Below, piece by piece: positions 10,713 to 20,166 of a stretch of 64,000 nucleotides of DNA (positions within the stretch are counted from its first letter, which is position 1; each line of letters starts with the position of its first letter). Made by a program: the position numbers and the translations under genes. A model generated the notes under the pieces. The model did not search any database and had not been told where the DNA came from. It saw nothing but the letters and a program-made list of their open reading frames with translations. Source of the DNA: Chara braunii (Eukaryota; Streptophyta; Charophyceae; Charales; Characeae); assembly GCA_003427395.1 (NCBI GenBank), contig BFEA01000080.1:2347205-2411204 (forward strand), written 5' to 3'.

Positions 10713-11198
10713 TCACCCCTGGTCTCGTCGTCGCGAGTTGGCCTCCAGGCCGCTCTCCACGTGCTCGGTCGGCGAGTGGTTCTTCTGCCACTGATCCAAC
10801 CCGTGCCAGGACTGGGTCTTGACTTCCTGGTCACTCTCCTCACTCTCTGCTTCTGTGTCGCGGTCAAGGTGCCACTGCTCCCTCTCTGCCGTATCTGTTG
10901 AAGTCCCTGCCTCCAGGTACGAGACGGTCACCTTGATTTCGTATGTGACCCCGTCTCGTCTACACCTCCTCTCGGCTCTGTCCTTGGCTTCTATGATAGC
11001 CAACTGCAGGCCCTGATCCGCTCTCATCTCCTCTTCCTTCCCCCCTTCAATGTTTATCTTTAGCCTTGCCTCCCGATTGCAATGGCTATAGTCCAAGATG
11101 GCGGTCACCATCAGCCCCTCTCCTGACATCCGCTCCCACCTCCAGAGGAACTGGAGGTATCTTGGTCTATAGCCATACAGCCCGTTGCTGCGCACCAT
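10713..11198 (-). CDS. Unrecognised acidic ORF conserved in the 2.2-kb repeat
   Basis: The 161-codon frame is recognisable from about residue 35: LDYSHCNREARLKIN, MRADQGLQLAI, KDRAERRCRRDGV, EIKVTVSYLEAG, then an acidic stretch ending SWHGLDQW. The second copy at 52025-52297 conserves the same order (KINVDGG, RAERRLRQDD, QIEVTIAYHE, SWHGLDQW). Conservation of protein pattern between diverged copies argues for past selection on a protein. A coil-rich, charged segment followed by an acidic tail could suit a structural or gag-like protein, but no family is recognised. Confidence 0.45.
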   Translation of the reverse strand: MVRSNGLYGYRPRYLQFLWRWERMSGEGLMVTAILDYSHCNREARLKINIEGGKEEEMRADQGLQLAIIEAKDRAERRCRRDGVTYEIKVTVSYLEAGTSTDTAEREQWHLDRDTEAESEESDQEVKTQSWHGLDQWQKNHSPTEHVESGLEANSRRRDQG

Positions 11199-11495
11199 GG
11201 TCGAGCCCCCCCCCTAGACGAGCAGTGTAAGCCACCAGGCCACAAAGTTCCGAGATAGCTAGGGCCGAACACTCAGAGCGTGAGCATGTGCTCACAAATG
11301 GTCTCCCGCACATTCCGCTCCCACCTCCAGAGGAACTGGAGGTATCTTGGCAGAATACAGCCTGTTGCTGCGCACCATGGTCGAGCCCCCCCCCCCTGGA
11401 CGAGCAGCGTAAGCCACTAGGCCACAAAGTTCCAAGATAGCTAGGGCCGAGCACTCAGAGCGTGAGCATGCGCTCACAAATGGTCTCCCGCACAT
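11129..11495 (-). repeat. Two tandem ~185-bp units with tRNA-like A and B boxes
   Basis: Units 11129-11313 and 11314-11495 are near-identical. On the minus strand each contains TGGCCT(A/G)GTGG, a good match to a Pol III A box, and about 35 bp on, GGGGCTCGACC, a weaker B box. The copies differ in length of the G run and a few bases. They look like a duplicated tRNA-derived SINE piece inside repeat copy 1, absent at the equivalent point of copy 2. Confidence 0.45.
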
Positions 11496-11590
11496 TCACC
11501 ACGCCGCCTAGTCCTCTCCTCGCTTCGCCAATACTCGGTGCAGCGAGGTTGCTCATGCTCAAGCAATGAAATGCCAGTCCCCTCCCTTTT

Positions 11591-11600
11591 CTCTTTTATA
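11591..11600 (-). promoter_or_regulatory. TATA-like box of the 2.2-kb repeat (copy 1)
   Basis: TATAAAAGAG on the minus strand, about 480 bp upstream of the conserved ORF. The aligned site in copy 2 is CATAAAAGG at 51714-51722. Confidence 0.4.
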
Positions 11601-12291
11601 GGATCGTCGCATATTGGAACCCCTGTGTTCTAAACGAGGAACTCAAACAATTTTTAAAATTCTACACTTTGATAATTTGTAATTCAGAATTTAATAAAAT
11701 AAAACAAAACGGAACAGAGTGAAAAAGAAAAAAAGAAAGAGGAGGATGGCCAGGACACTAACAGTCACTGCGCGAACACAACTCCTCAGTCCGCATCTAT
11801 CTGTCTTTTCAACTTTGCTTGAAAAGACAGACAGTCCAGCACTCAGCGGTCCCATAACGGGATACCGCCCGTCACTCCACTTTCTTCATAGGGAGCTTAC
11901 AGGCTACCACTAATGGGTACCCGTCTCCGAAGGCAAGGTGGGGGCTTATGACCTTCCGCGTAAGGTGATAAGCCTCCTACCAATGCGGCTGTGGGTTACC
12001 CCTCTTTTGGGGTCGGGGCGCTTGGCAGATCACTTCTGCCGCACAATAGGGCACGAGAGGTTAATTGGCCTCGGCCGCCAGTTCGCTATCATGGTTCATA
12101 AACGACCGTTGGTCCCCAGAATGACAGAAAGGGAAAATTACATAGGGAAAATAGGTAATAATAATAATTATAATAGCTAAAGAAAATACGGGTGAGAAAG
12201 AAGAAGACATAGCGGCATTGCCATTTAGGACCACTAGTTAGCCCCAGATAAAAACGGCTAATTAAATCGGGGTGCAGATCCGACAAGCGAC

Positions 12292-12311
12292 CCCCCCCCC
12301 CCCCCCCCCCC

Positions 12312-12342
<31 letters not shown>
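12292..12342. repeat. C28/T23 homopolymer pair
   Basis: An uninterrupted run of C is followed at once by an uninterrupted run of T. Length may be affected by sequencing. It lies inside the unnamed repeat copy 1. Confidence 0.85.
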
Positions 12343-12812
12343 CTCTTTTGTTTTTTTGTTTCTTTTTCTTACTCTGATCATGACCGCCCTCTACACTCAT
12401 CCCATAACTCGACCAGAGAGAACTCGACACATAGTAGAAAGACTGTGCCGGTCCTACTTCCTCCGCGTCCCTGGGCGAGCCCGACGGCTACCACGGCCAC
12501 AGGCCGCTTGTGCTCTGCTGTACAGCAGGGCGCCGAGTTTGCGTGGACCAATGGAAAGCCCAGCGGCGCACCCCCCCCCTTTTGCCAGTGGGTGCATCGA
12601 CCGGACCATCCCCGCACCACGACCCGAAAGTCGCCGAGTTCTTTCGATGATCCCCAGCAAAAGTACGTAAATAAACGCTTGGTACGCTGTGAAGGTCCGT
12701 GGACTGGGAGCAGGCTTGTCAGGAGATTCGAGCAAGGAGCCAGCACACAGTAGGGCTTATGAGCAGGCATCTGGCACGCAGCGGAGGGTCGAGACACCGC
12801 GCCCTGCGACAC

Positions 12813-13353
12813 CGGCCCCCTTGGCCTCGACCTCCTCCTCTTCCTAGCGGCCTCCCTCCAGCCGAGACAGCAGCATAAGTCCTCCCCCGACTCACACTAC
12901 TGTCCTCCTCCTCGAGGCCCCACTCAATCTGACTGTAGGGGACCTCTTCCATACCACCTTCGTCTAAGGTAAGGATCAAATGATCCTTGGCCCTGACTTG
13001 GCCAGAGATGGTACGACCCTTCCACTTTTTGTTCTTGTCAAGGTCCTTATGCAAGAAAGTGAAACTGACATGGACTGCGCTTCGAAAGCTACCACTTCCC
13101 TACTCAGGGTATCATAGGTCATGGAAGGTTGTCTGCTCTTTTCGAAAAAGTGCCCGCGCAGAGGTTCGGGGATGACATAATAAAACAAGTTGACCAGTTG
13201 GGTCTCAGTGACTCTGTGGTCTTGGACGGCGACCAACTCATCCATAACACCTTTGAGTACCCTTGGACTCCTCCACTGGTGAGAGTGGATGGTGTGCAGT
13301 TTGTGAGAGGCCCTTACACTTCGTGTGACATCTGCAAACCGTTCACGAAGCAA
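12813..13353 (-). pseudogene. Gag capsid C-terminal part (A3)
   Basis: Two overlapping frames encode one gag segment. ERFADVTRSVRASHKLHTIH, DELVAVQDHRVTETQLVNLF and MTYDTLSREVVAFEAQ match A2 at 43736-44030. The later frame (13054 leftwards) gives VPYSQIEWGLEEEDSSV and a Gly/Arg-rich run, matching A2 at 44103-44260. A frameshift near 13000-13050 separates them. The zinc knuckle is missing because the frame runs into the inserted repeat at ~12813. Gag forms the virus-like particle that packages element RNA. Confidence 0.7.
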
Positions 13354-13800
13354 CCTGAAAAAAATCAGGAAGGGGTATGATTTTGGGGTAAGCTACCATA
13401 TTATTCTCACATTGCGCGGCGCGGGCGAGCGATCTGGCGAAGCTAGCCGCTTCGTCTTTAAGGGCATGGGAGGCGATGAGGACTTGTTCCTTAGCGAAGA
13501 TCTTCTGCAGGTGAACGTATGAGTTAACGTTCGCCTCCCAGTTGTCAAAATTCTCTTCCTTCTTCCCACAGTAGGAATCAGGAAACTTTACTTAAACCGG
13601 TTCTCGACGGGGGCGAGCTTGCTCCTTCTTTGGAGCAGCAAGCTTTGCGCCTTCTATGGCCCGGTGCAGAATCATTCAGTGTTCTCTATTCTGGCCTTCA
13701 CCTCCGTGCCCACATGCATCATCATTTCGCGCGCAAATTCTCTAATACTCAGGCGTATGGATTGCAACGCAATGTCTTGGCCCCTGACTAACTGATAGTG

Positions 13801-14496
13801 CTATTGCTGGGCCTTCGCCAACAGTTCTATATTCCTAGCCATAATCTCCATCTTACCTAGCACATCCGCCTGGCTTTCCATTTGTTGTCTTTGCTCCTCC
13901 ACCACTTCCAATTCCTTCGCGACCTTATTTGCTGCATCCAATCGTTGCCTCTTTTCTCTTGCGAGGCGCAACTTCCACTCCAACTTCTTCTCCTCCTCTA
14001 TGGTCTGGCGGCGTAAGGGGTCTTGCTCGTCCTCTAACTCTTTCACCACCGCCTCTTGTTCTGCCTTGGGGACATATAGCATTGCTTCCTCCTCCTCTCC
14101 CAGCGACAGGTTTGCAACCCACTCTGTAATCTTCTTCTCCATCCACTGATCATCTTGTTTCGTGCCACTTGATTCTCCCCTTTCCGTTCTGGTCCTTTTG
14201 TCCAAGGGGACTTCCTCCTCCACTTCCACTTCCTCTTCTTCTACTGCCTTCAACTTCTCCTCCTTTTCTTTTTTCAACTTCTCCATCTCCTCCAATTTCT
14301 TCTTCTTTGTCGCCTGCTCCTCCATCAAGGCCAACTTCTTGGCCTGCTTGATCAACTCCATCTTAGCCCCTTTTCCTTTTCTCTCTTTTAGGACGGCGGC
14401 GGCTTGCTCTTCCTGAGCCTCAGTATACGGGGTGGTGCTCTTACCGCTACACAGGTCCACCATGGTGTCCGGTGTACAACCAAGTGACAATTCCAC
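13801..14496 (-). pseudogene. Gag N-terminal coiled-coil part (A3)
   Basis: The 231-codon frame opens with ATG at ~14463 or earlier. After ~35 residues (CSGKSTTPYTEAQEEQAAAV) it becomes almost wholly charged heptad-like sequence rich in Lys, Glu and Leu (KKLALMEEQATKKKKLEEM; EWKLRLAREKRQRLDAANK). A long coiled coil is expected. An acidic patch (EEEEVEVEEEVPLDKRT) lies near residue 90. Position between the leader and the capsid part makes gag N-terminus the best call. No equivalent survives in A1 or A2. Confidence 0.55.
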
Positions 14497-14753
14497 TCCT
14501 CACCACTTAGACTTCCACCCCCTGACTGACTTAACTGACCGACTGACTCTCTAAGGACCACAAAGCCTTACCCTTCGATCCAGCCAGGTTACCATGGCTG
14601 GCGGAAGCTTTCGCCACCACTGTCCTTTACAATCCAAACCCAGATGCCCTGCACCTGCGGTCAATCCCACCTGGCTTTCACTCCGGTTCAGGACCCTGTC
14701 AACTAGGGTTTCTAGCCTAGACCTATTACTGAGCTGTCGCTGCAGGACTTCAG

Positions 14754-14812
14754 CGCTGATCAGGAGGCATTTAAGGAATTGTTTAACGTCGCAAACAGGA
14801 CGACGAGATCAG
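14754..14812. other. Leader block shared between families A and B
   Basis: GCTGATCAGGAGGC, TTTAAGGA and TTTAACGTCGCAAACAGGAC occur in order here and in B1 (27812-27890), B2 (41544-41630) and, reverse-complemented, B3 (55834-55930). A3 lacks about 22 bp between two AGGA repeats, which looks like a microhomology deletion. Confidence 0.7.
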
Positions 14813-15162
14813 CAAATCCTCTCAACACTTACACAGCTGGTTGTGCAGCCCACAACTCCGATTTTGGGCCTACCATGCCACACTGAGCAGCCCGCCGGTC
14901 TGTACCGGTCCTTGGGAGGGTTTGTCCTCCGGGTCAGTCAGTCGTCAGACACGGCCTTTGGCCCTACTCAGCCCATGTGGGTTTGGTCAACGCAGCTCTA
15001 CGACCTCATGCACGAAGTTCCTATCACCTAGAGAGAAGAGACTCAATGCAGAAAGAAGAGACAAACAGACTCAGCAAGTACCATGGGGTCAGTGCACATC
15101 CATAGGGCGAGGGGATAGGCTGAAGGCTTGGCGAGAGTATAACATCTCCAACTTGGTCAACT

Positions 15163-15369
15163 TCATGGTCAACAGCTCCGGTCAACGCCCTGGTCAACAC
15201 CTTGCTCAACGCTGGTCAATGTCCCGATCAACGTTGGTAAACTCCCGGTCAACGTTGGTTAACACTCCGGTCAACGTTGGTAAACTCCCCGGTCAACGTT
15301 GGTAAACTCCCCGGTCAACGTTGGTAAACTCCGGGTCAACGCTGACAACTGCCTAGGTCAACGCTAGGT
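15163..15369. repeat. GGTCAACGTTGGTAAACTCC minisatellite
   Basis: About nine imperfect units of 13-24 bp share the core GGTCAACG; the central four are nearly identical. On the minus strand the core reads GTTGACC, which contains the W-box TTGAC(C/T) bound by WRKY factors in plants. The array lies in the A3 leader. Confidence 0.75.
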
Positions 15370-15643
15370 ATGGCTGCCAACCCTCTCTCTCTCACCTTCT
15401 TTCACCTTCCTCCTTCCTCCTTCTTCACCCTCGGCTATGGCTTCTCTCTCCTCCCTCGTCTCTTTCTTCTTCACCCCCTTCTTCGTCTCTCCTTCCTTTC
15501 TCTTCTTCGGCTATGGCGTCTCTCTCCTTTGTCTCTCCCTCCTCCTTCACCAGGTGTTCTTTCTCCTTCGTTTACTCCGTGTCCGAGCTCAGCGGCTATA
15601 GCCGCAACTTCCTTCCTTGGACCGCACAACCAATCTTGTATCG

Positions 15644-15645
<2 letters not shown>

Positions 15646-15711
<66 letters not shown>

Positions 15712-15734
15712 TATATATATATATATATATATAT
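15646..15734. repeat. (CT)n then (TA)n microsatellite
   Basis: About 62 bp of CT is followed by TTTG and ~23 bp of TA, in the A3 leader about 120 bp from its PBS. Confidence 0.9.
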
Positions 15735-15850
15735 CCCCTTCGTCATTATCTTCTTTGCAGGTACGCAGCACCTTCCTTCAACGGTGCGGCTATGGCGGAC
15801 CCTTCTTCTTCAACGGCGTACTTCTGCTATGGCGCGTGAAATAACGGGAA

Positions 15851-15866
15851 CCTGCTCCGATACCAA
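15851..15866 (-). other. Primer-binding site of A3 (initiator tRNA-Met type)
   Basis: TTGGTATCGGAGCAGG on the minus strand directly follows the LTR end. It differs by one base from the common plant site TGGTATCAGAGC. It fixes the LTR edge at 15867 and the element's orientation. Confidence 0.8.
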
Positions 15867-16557
15867 TGGAATCAGACTCGCTTTCTTCTTCACATACATG
15901 CAAACAGATGTCAATCGACGCTGGCGCTGTGCGCCCACACGAAACTCATAGATATTCAAGTCGAGAACACAGTTTGGATACAAACTCGCTCCCACTGGCT
16001 ATGGCGCCTGAGCGCTCACACATCCTATGTCCAACACTGTATTCACACAACCGTTTGCATGCACTCGACTCTGGATCTCCCTGGATATCCCACACACTCC
16101 AACTCAGTACAACACACACACACACACACGCTGAATTTTGCCTCTAAGCTACAGCGGCTATGGCCGCTCTACTACTGGCTATGGGCGAACTATCTCCCTT
16201 CAGCCCACTTCAACCTCGGGCTTCTGCAGACCACCTCACACAAGATGCCTGGACAGCGCTTCCGTATGGCTCACGCAGGAATGAATGAATGGCTGGACGC
16301 TGCCTCTTGATTTATACTTCTGTAAGTCGCTGGTTTGCCCCTTTTCCACCGGGCCCATGGTGCACACAGTCCCTCATGGTACTTGCTGACTGTACAAAGT
16401 GAGACTGGGACTGGGTACCGCTGACTAAGCGAAGTTGGACTCACCACTTGCCCACTTGCCTCTGGTCTGCTGTGAATAACGTGAGAAAAACTTGAAAGGC
16501 CACTTCCAGACCTTTCGGAAGTCTGTGGACTTGGCCTTTCGGAACTGTAGCAGCATG
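15867..16557 (-). repeat. A3 5' LTR, U3 end missing
   Basis: Similar to A1 613-1260 from TGGAATCAG up to GGAACTGTAGCAGC, with a ~45-bp extra segment near 16479-16523. The last ~340 bp, including the TGAAAC start and T-arm-like motifs, are replaced by family B-like sequence. Confidence 0.8.
16310..16316 (-). promoter_or_regulatory. TATA box of A3 5' LTR
   Basis: TATAAAT on the minus strand in the same context as A1 1049-1055. Confidence 0.5.
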
Positions 16558-16679
16558 GCTACGATCTCGCGGGCCCCTTTTTCTTTCAGTAACTGTCTGG
16601 GGCCCCTGCTGCTTTGAGGCCGAATCTGAATTTGAGGCCCCACGTAGGGGCCTGGAGCCATGCCAAGGGGCTCGGATCC

Positions 16680-17057
16680 TCAGACTCCCTCCTCCATTGC
16701 TTTCATAGTCCTCGAGGAACCTGTTAGTGCACTTGGGCTTTCCCCTTGATTCTTCTCTTGTACTAAGACACAATCTGAGGCACTGTCTTCATCAGCGCCT
16801 GCTTGGTGAACCACCGATCTTCCTTTGGATGAGGGCAGCATAGATCGTCGTGATGGGAACAGATCAGACTCACAGAAACGTGCAAATTTGGATGCATGGA
16901 ATACGGGGTAGGTGTGTCGGTGACCAGGTACACGAATGATGTAAGAGGGACCATCTGGATCATTCCCCACTATGTCTAAGACCTCCCAAGGCCTACAGTA
17001 CCGAGGCACTAGCTTTCTAGAGATGCCTGCCTCCAGTCCGAACTCATACGACTTCAC
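16680..17057 (-). pseudogene. Chromodomain-like tail (family B-like fragment)
   Basis: The frame gives GISRKLVPRYCRPWEVLDIV, GPSYIIRVPGHRHTYPVFHA and SKFARF, matching the integrase C-terminal segment of B1-B3. The final chromodomain-like module is frameshifted: DRWFTKQALMKTVPQIV appears in another frame at 16763-16963. Confidence 0.65.
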
Positions 17058-17116
17058 CCAAACCCTTTACCCAACCTGAAACATGGACTGTCGACAATGC
17101 TTGTTCTCAGATGCAA

Positions 17117-17745
17117 TCATTGCATCTTGAGATTTCTGTATGTGCTCTCGACAGCCTGCTGCAGCAGTTTGTCATACTGGACAGCAAACTCTATGCTATT
17201 AGGCGCTGCAGTGGGTCTGTTTTTAGGTAGGAGGAAATCCAAAGCAGGCCTAGGCTTCCAACCAAGATGCAACTGGTTCGGAGACATACCGGTGGTGCTG
17301 CGTACAGCATTGTCATACAGACTGGCGATGAAAGATAACTTCTCATCCCAGTCATCTTGGCTCGGCTTGATGTAATTTTTGAGCAAATCTTGCACCACGA
17401 GGTTCATCTGCTCCGCCTGGCCATTGGCGTCAGGATGAATGCCCGTTGTCATTTGCAGTTGGGAACCCATCTGCTCAGCTGCTTTCTTCCACAATTCAAT
17501 CGTGAAACGAACATCTACGTCACTTACTATGGACTTGGGCAATCCAAAGTCACTCGCCCAGTTATCCACGAAGAGTTTATCACATGGTCAGTCTTTGCAA
17601 TCTCAGACATAGTGACTAACCTTGCATGCGTCAAAAAACGATCCACTATTATGAAAACGGGTCTCTTGGTGCTCACGAAGGTGACCAATGAAGTCCATCG
17701 ACAAACTCCGTCCACGACGAGCCAGAATGGACAAGGGCTTGACAA
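17117..17745 (-). pseudogene. Integrase core (family B-like fragment)
   Basis: Two frames joined by a shift near 17550 encode the DDE core. The upstream frame has VDGVCRWTSLVTFV-like scrambled sequence with FIIVDRFLTHARLVTM. The downstream frame has NWASDFGLPKSIVSDVDVRF (second Asp) and HPDANGQAEQMNLV (Glu). SQDDWDEKLSFIASLYDNAV follows. Confidence 0.7.
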
Positions 17746-18910
17746 GCCCTAGAGGTGCTTGTGTCCTTGGTTTATCGCGCTCACAAACCTAACATGTTTC
17801 AACATAACCTTTGGAGTCCTCTAGCATAGTGGGCCATCAAAATCTTTCCACATGGTTTTCTGAAGTCTTCAGTGATTGGTAGCATCACGACACTCACCTA
17901 AAAACAAACTACGCAAAGACTCTCTACTTGGTACACAAAGTCATTAATTCCCAGCCTTCTCAACAAACAGCAAGTTGTCCATCACCACAAACTCATCAGT
18001 AATGGCTTTCTCGTTGGCCTCGAGGTTGCGCATGATGTCCAACATCAGTGCATCTTTCTTGTAGGCATCCACCAATGATTCCGTCAGATCATTAGACAGC
18101 CCAAACTCCTGATCAGTGAGCCCAAGTAGTTTGCCTTACGTGATAGAGCATCCACAACCTTGTTGAATTCGCCCATCAGGTGCCCTAGGCAGAAGTCATG
18201 CTGATCAATGACTCCAATTCACCACTTAAGAGCATCTGAAAGTGGGGGCTGCGTCTTGATGCATCGGAGGGCCTCATGGTCAGATCTCACAACAAGAAAA
18301 TATGCCCAAGAGGTAATGCCGCCAATGTGTCAAGCATTATAGAGGGCGTAGAGCTCACACTCATACATGGACTTGGCTAACTTTTGGGAGGGCATCTGTG
18401 TGCTCATGTACTCAATCGGCCTTAACTTCTTTCCTTCCTACTGTTGGGGAATGGTGCCAATGCCATATTGGCTGGCATCGGTCGTCACAATTGAAGGCTT
18501 CTCAGATCTGGAAGCTTGAGGACCTTGTGATCCATAAGAGCATACTTCGATCACCTGAAGACTCTCTCACAATCATCTGTCCACTCCCACGGGGCATCAA
18601 GGTGTGTGAGATCAGTCAAAGGGGTTGACACAGTACAATAATTCTTAACAAACGGGCGGTAATAACCTGTCATCCCAACAAAGAACTCACCTTACTCACA
18701 GACTGAGGTTGTGGCCAATCCCTAATACTAGCCACCGTCGCATCTTCTGGCCTCAGACCATCCACAGAGATTTCATGACCCAGATACAAGACCTTAGTGC
18801 GACCAAACTCGCATTTCTCGAAATTATCTTGTACTAGTGCTTATGAAGGAGACCAAGCACAATGTCAACCTGCAGCGCGTGCTCCTCGACAGTCCTACTA
18901 AAGATAAGAA
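17746..18910 (-). pseudogene. Integrase N-terminus, RNase H and partial RT, heavily degraded
   Basis: No long frame remains, but DNA similarity to B1 (22800-24000) is followable. Landmarks are the HHCC region near 17880, RNase H near 18200-18500 (GCATCATGGTC and ATGTACTCAATCGG equivalents), and the RT segment around 18700-18900 ending at CTCCTCGACAGTCCTACTAA. Confidence 0.6.
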
Positions 18911-18918
18911 CACACACG

Positions 18919-19246
18919 TGAAACGGTTTTCACCTTTTTGTAGTGGCGGATGCAGTACCCAGGGTTCGATCCCTAGACCTCACCCTACCCATGTACAGTA
19001 TCTGTGTAGACCCCGAGAATCGAACCTGTGACCTGTGCATTCGTAGGTAGTTGGTAGGCCTGTCGTAGGTCCATAGGCAGCAGGGGTTCGATCTGTAGGT
19101 CTATAGCATAGAAGAGTCTTAGTGAGTTCCAGAAGCTGAGCTGTAGTCCTTCTAGAAGGTAGGCAAGTGGGCAAGTGGCCAAGTGGAGAGGCAAGTGGTG
19201 GACTAAACCGCAGTGCAACAGCAGTACAACGTCGGTAGGATAGCGG
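18919..19246 (+). repeat. Family A LTR, first ~330 bp, plus strand
   Basis: It starts TGAAACGGTTTTCACC, as A1 and A2 LTRs do. It carries two T-arm-like motifs (AGGGTTCGATCCCTAG and GGGGTTCGATC). It is cut by the assembly gap, so whether it is a solo LTR or belongs to a full element is unknown. Confidence 0.75.
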
Positions 19247-20166
19247 NNNNNNNNNNNNNNNNNNNNNNNNNNNNNNNNNNNNNNNNNNNNNNNNNNNNNN
19301 NNNNNNNNNNNNNNNNNNNNNNNNNNNNNNNNNNNNNNNNNNNNNNNNNNNNNNNNNNNNNNNNNNNNNNNNNNNNNNNNNNNNNNNNNNNNNNNNNNNN
19401 NNNNNNNNNNNNNNNNNNNNNNNNNNNNNNNNNNNNNNNNNNNNNNNNNNNNNNNNNNNNNNNNNNNNNNNNNNNNNNNNNNNNNNNNNNNNNNNNNNNN
19501 NNNNNNNNNNNNNNNNNNNNNNNNNNNNNNNNNNNNNNNNNNNNNNNNNNNNNNNNNNNNNNNNNNNNNNNNNNNNNNNNNNNNNNNNNNNNNNNNNNNN
19601 NNNNNNNNNNNNNNNNNNNNNNNNNNNNNNNNNNNNNNNNNNNNNNNNNNNNNNNNNNNNNNNNNNNNNNNNNNNNNNNNNNNNNNNNNNNNNNNNNNNN
19701 NNNNNNNNNNNNNNNNNNNNNNNNNNNNNNNNNNNNNNNNNNNNNNNNNNNNNNNNNNNNNNNNNNNNNNNNNNNNNNNNNNNNNNNNNNNNNNNNNNNN
19801 NNNNNNNNNNNNNNNNNNNNNNNNNNNNNNNNNNNNNNNNNNNNNNNNNNNNNNNNNNNNNNNNNNNNNNNNNNNNNNNNNNNNNNNNNNNNNNNNNNNN
19901 NNNNNNNNNNNNNNNNNNNNNNNNNNNNNNNNNNNNNNNNNNNNNNNNNNNNNNNNNNNNNNNNNNNNNNNNNNNNNNNNNNNNNNNNNNNNNNNNNNNN
20001 NNNNNNNNNNNNNNNNNNNNNNNNNNNNNNNNNNNNNNNNNNNNNNNNNNNNNNNNNNNNNNNNNNNNNNNNNNNNNNNNNNNNNNNNNNNNNNNNNNNN
20101 NNNNNNNNNNNNNNNNNNNNNNNNNNNNNNNNNNNNNNNNNNNNNNNNNNNNNNNNNNNNNNNNNN
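19247..20166. other. Assembly gap (920 N)
   Basis: An uninterrupted run of N. The flanks are family A LTR pieces in opposite orientations, so the hidden sequence includes at least one rearrangement or element boundary. Confidence 0.95.

Larger units (their letters stand above)
10600..12812 (-). mobile_element. Unnamed 2.2-kb dispersed repeat, copy 1
   Basis: Read on the minus strand, this segment matches 50204-52440 in order. First comes a GC-rich module (12812-12370), then CGGTATCCCGTTATGGGACC (near 11850), then a TATAAAAGAG box (11591-11600), then an acidic ORF (11105-10713). The right end begins TGTCG and cuts straight into the A3 gag, suggesting insertion there. The TG start, the TATA box and a downstream ORF would fit an LTR plus leader of an unclassified retroelement. 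I see no PBS or pol, so the class stays open. Confidence 0.55.
14497..15850 (-). other. 5' leader of A3
   Basis: This 1.35-kb stretch between PBS and gag has no sense-strand coding signal. It holds a block shared with family B leaders (14754-14812), a minisatellite (15163-15369) and a CT/TA microsatellite. Such leaders normally carry packaging and dimerisation signals; none is identifiable directly. Confidence 0.5.
12813..16557 (-). mobile_element. Ty3/gypsy element A3 (family A), 5' half only
   Basis: On the minus strand the order is 5' LTR (partial), PBS, a 1.35-kb leader and gag, which stops abruptly at ~12813 where the unnamed 2.2-kb repeat starts. No protease or pol follows. The U3 part of its LTR is cut at ~16557 by a diverged family B fragment. 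It is the only copy here that shows the family A PBS and gag start. Confidence 0.75.
16558..18918 (-). mobile_element. Diverged family B-like fragment
   Basis: The minus strand holds ~120 bp of LTR-like sequence (16558-16682), a polypurine tract GGAGGAGGGA (16686-16695), and a degenerate pol running from chromodomain back to mid-RT. The pol breaks off inside RT near AAAGATAAG (18908), immediately before a plus-strand family A LTR at 18919. It is more diverged from B1-B3 than they are from one another, so it is probably a sister subfamily. Confidence 0.7.

Noticed and set aside
12272-12670. Poly-Pro/poly-Phe frame and its antisense poly-Gly/poly-Lys frame
   Set aside because: Caused by the C/T homopolymer pair.
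15471-15746. Arg-Glu and Ser-Leu repeat proteins over the CT tract (also near 33066-33520, 49228-49488 and 49506-49711)
   Set aside because: Translations of (CT)n/(AG)n microsatellites.
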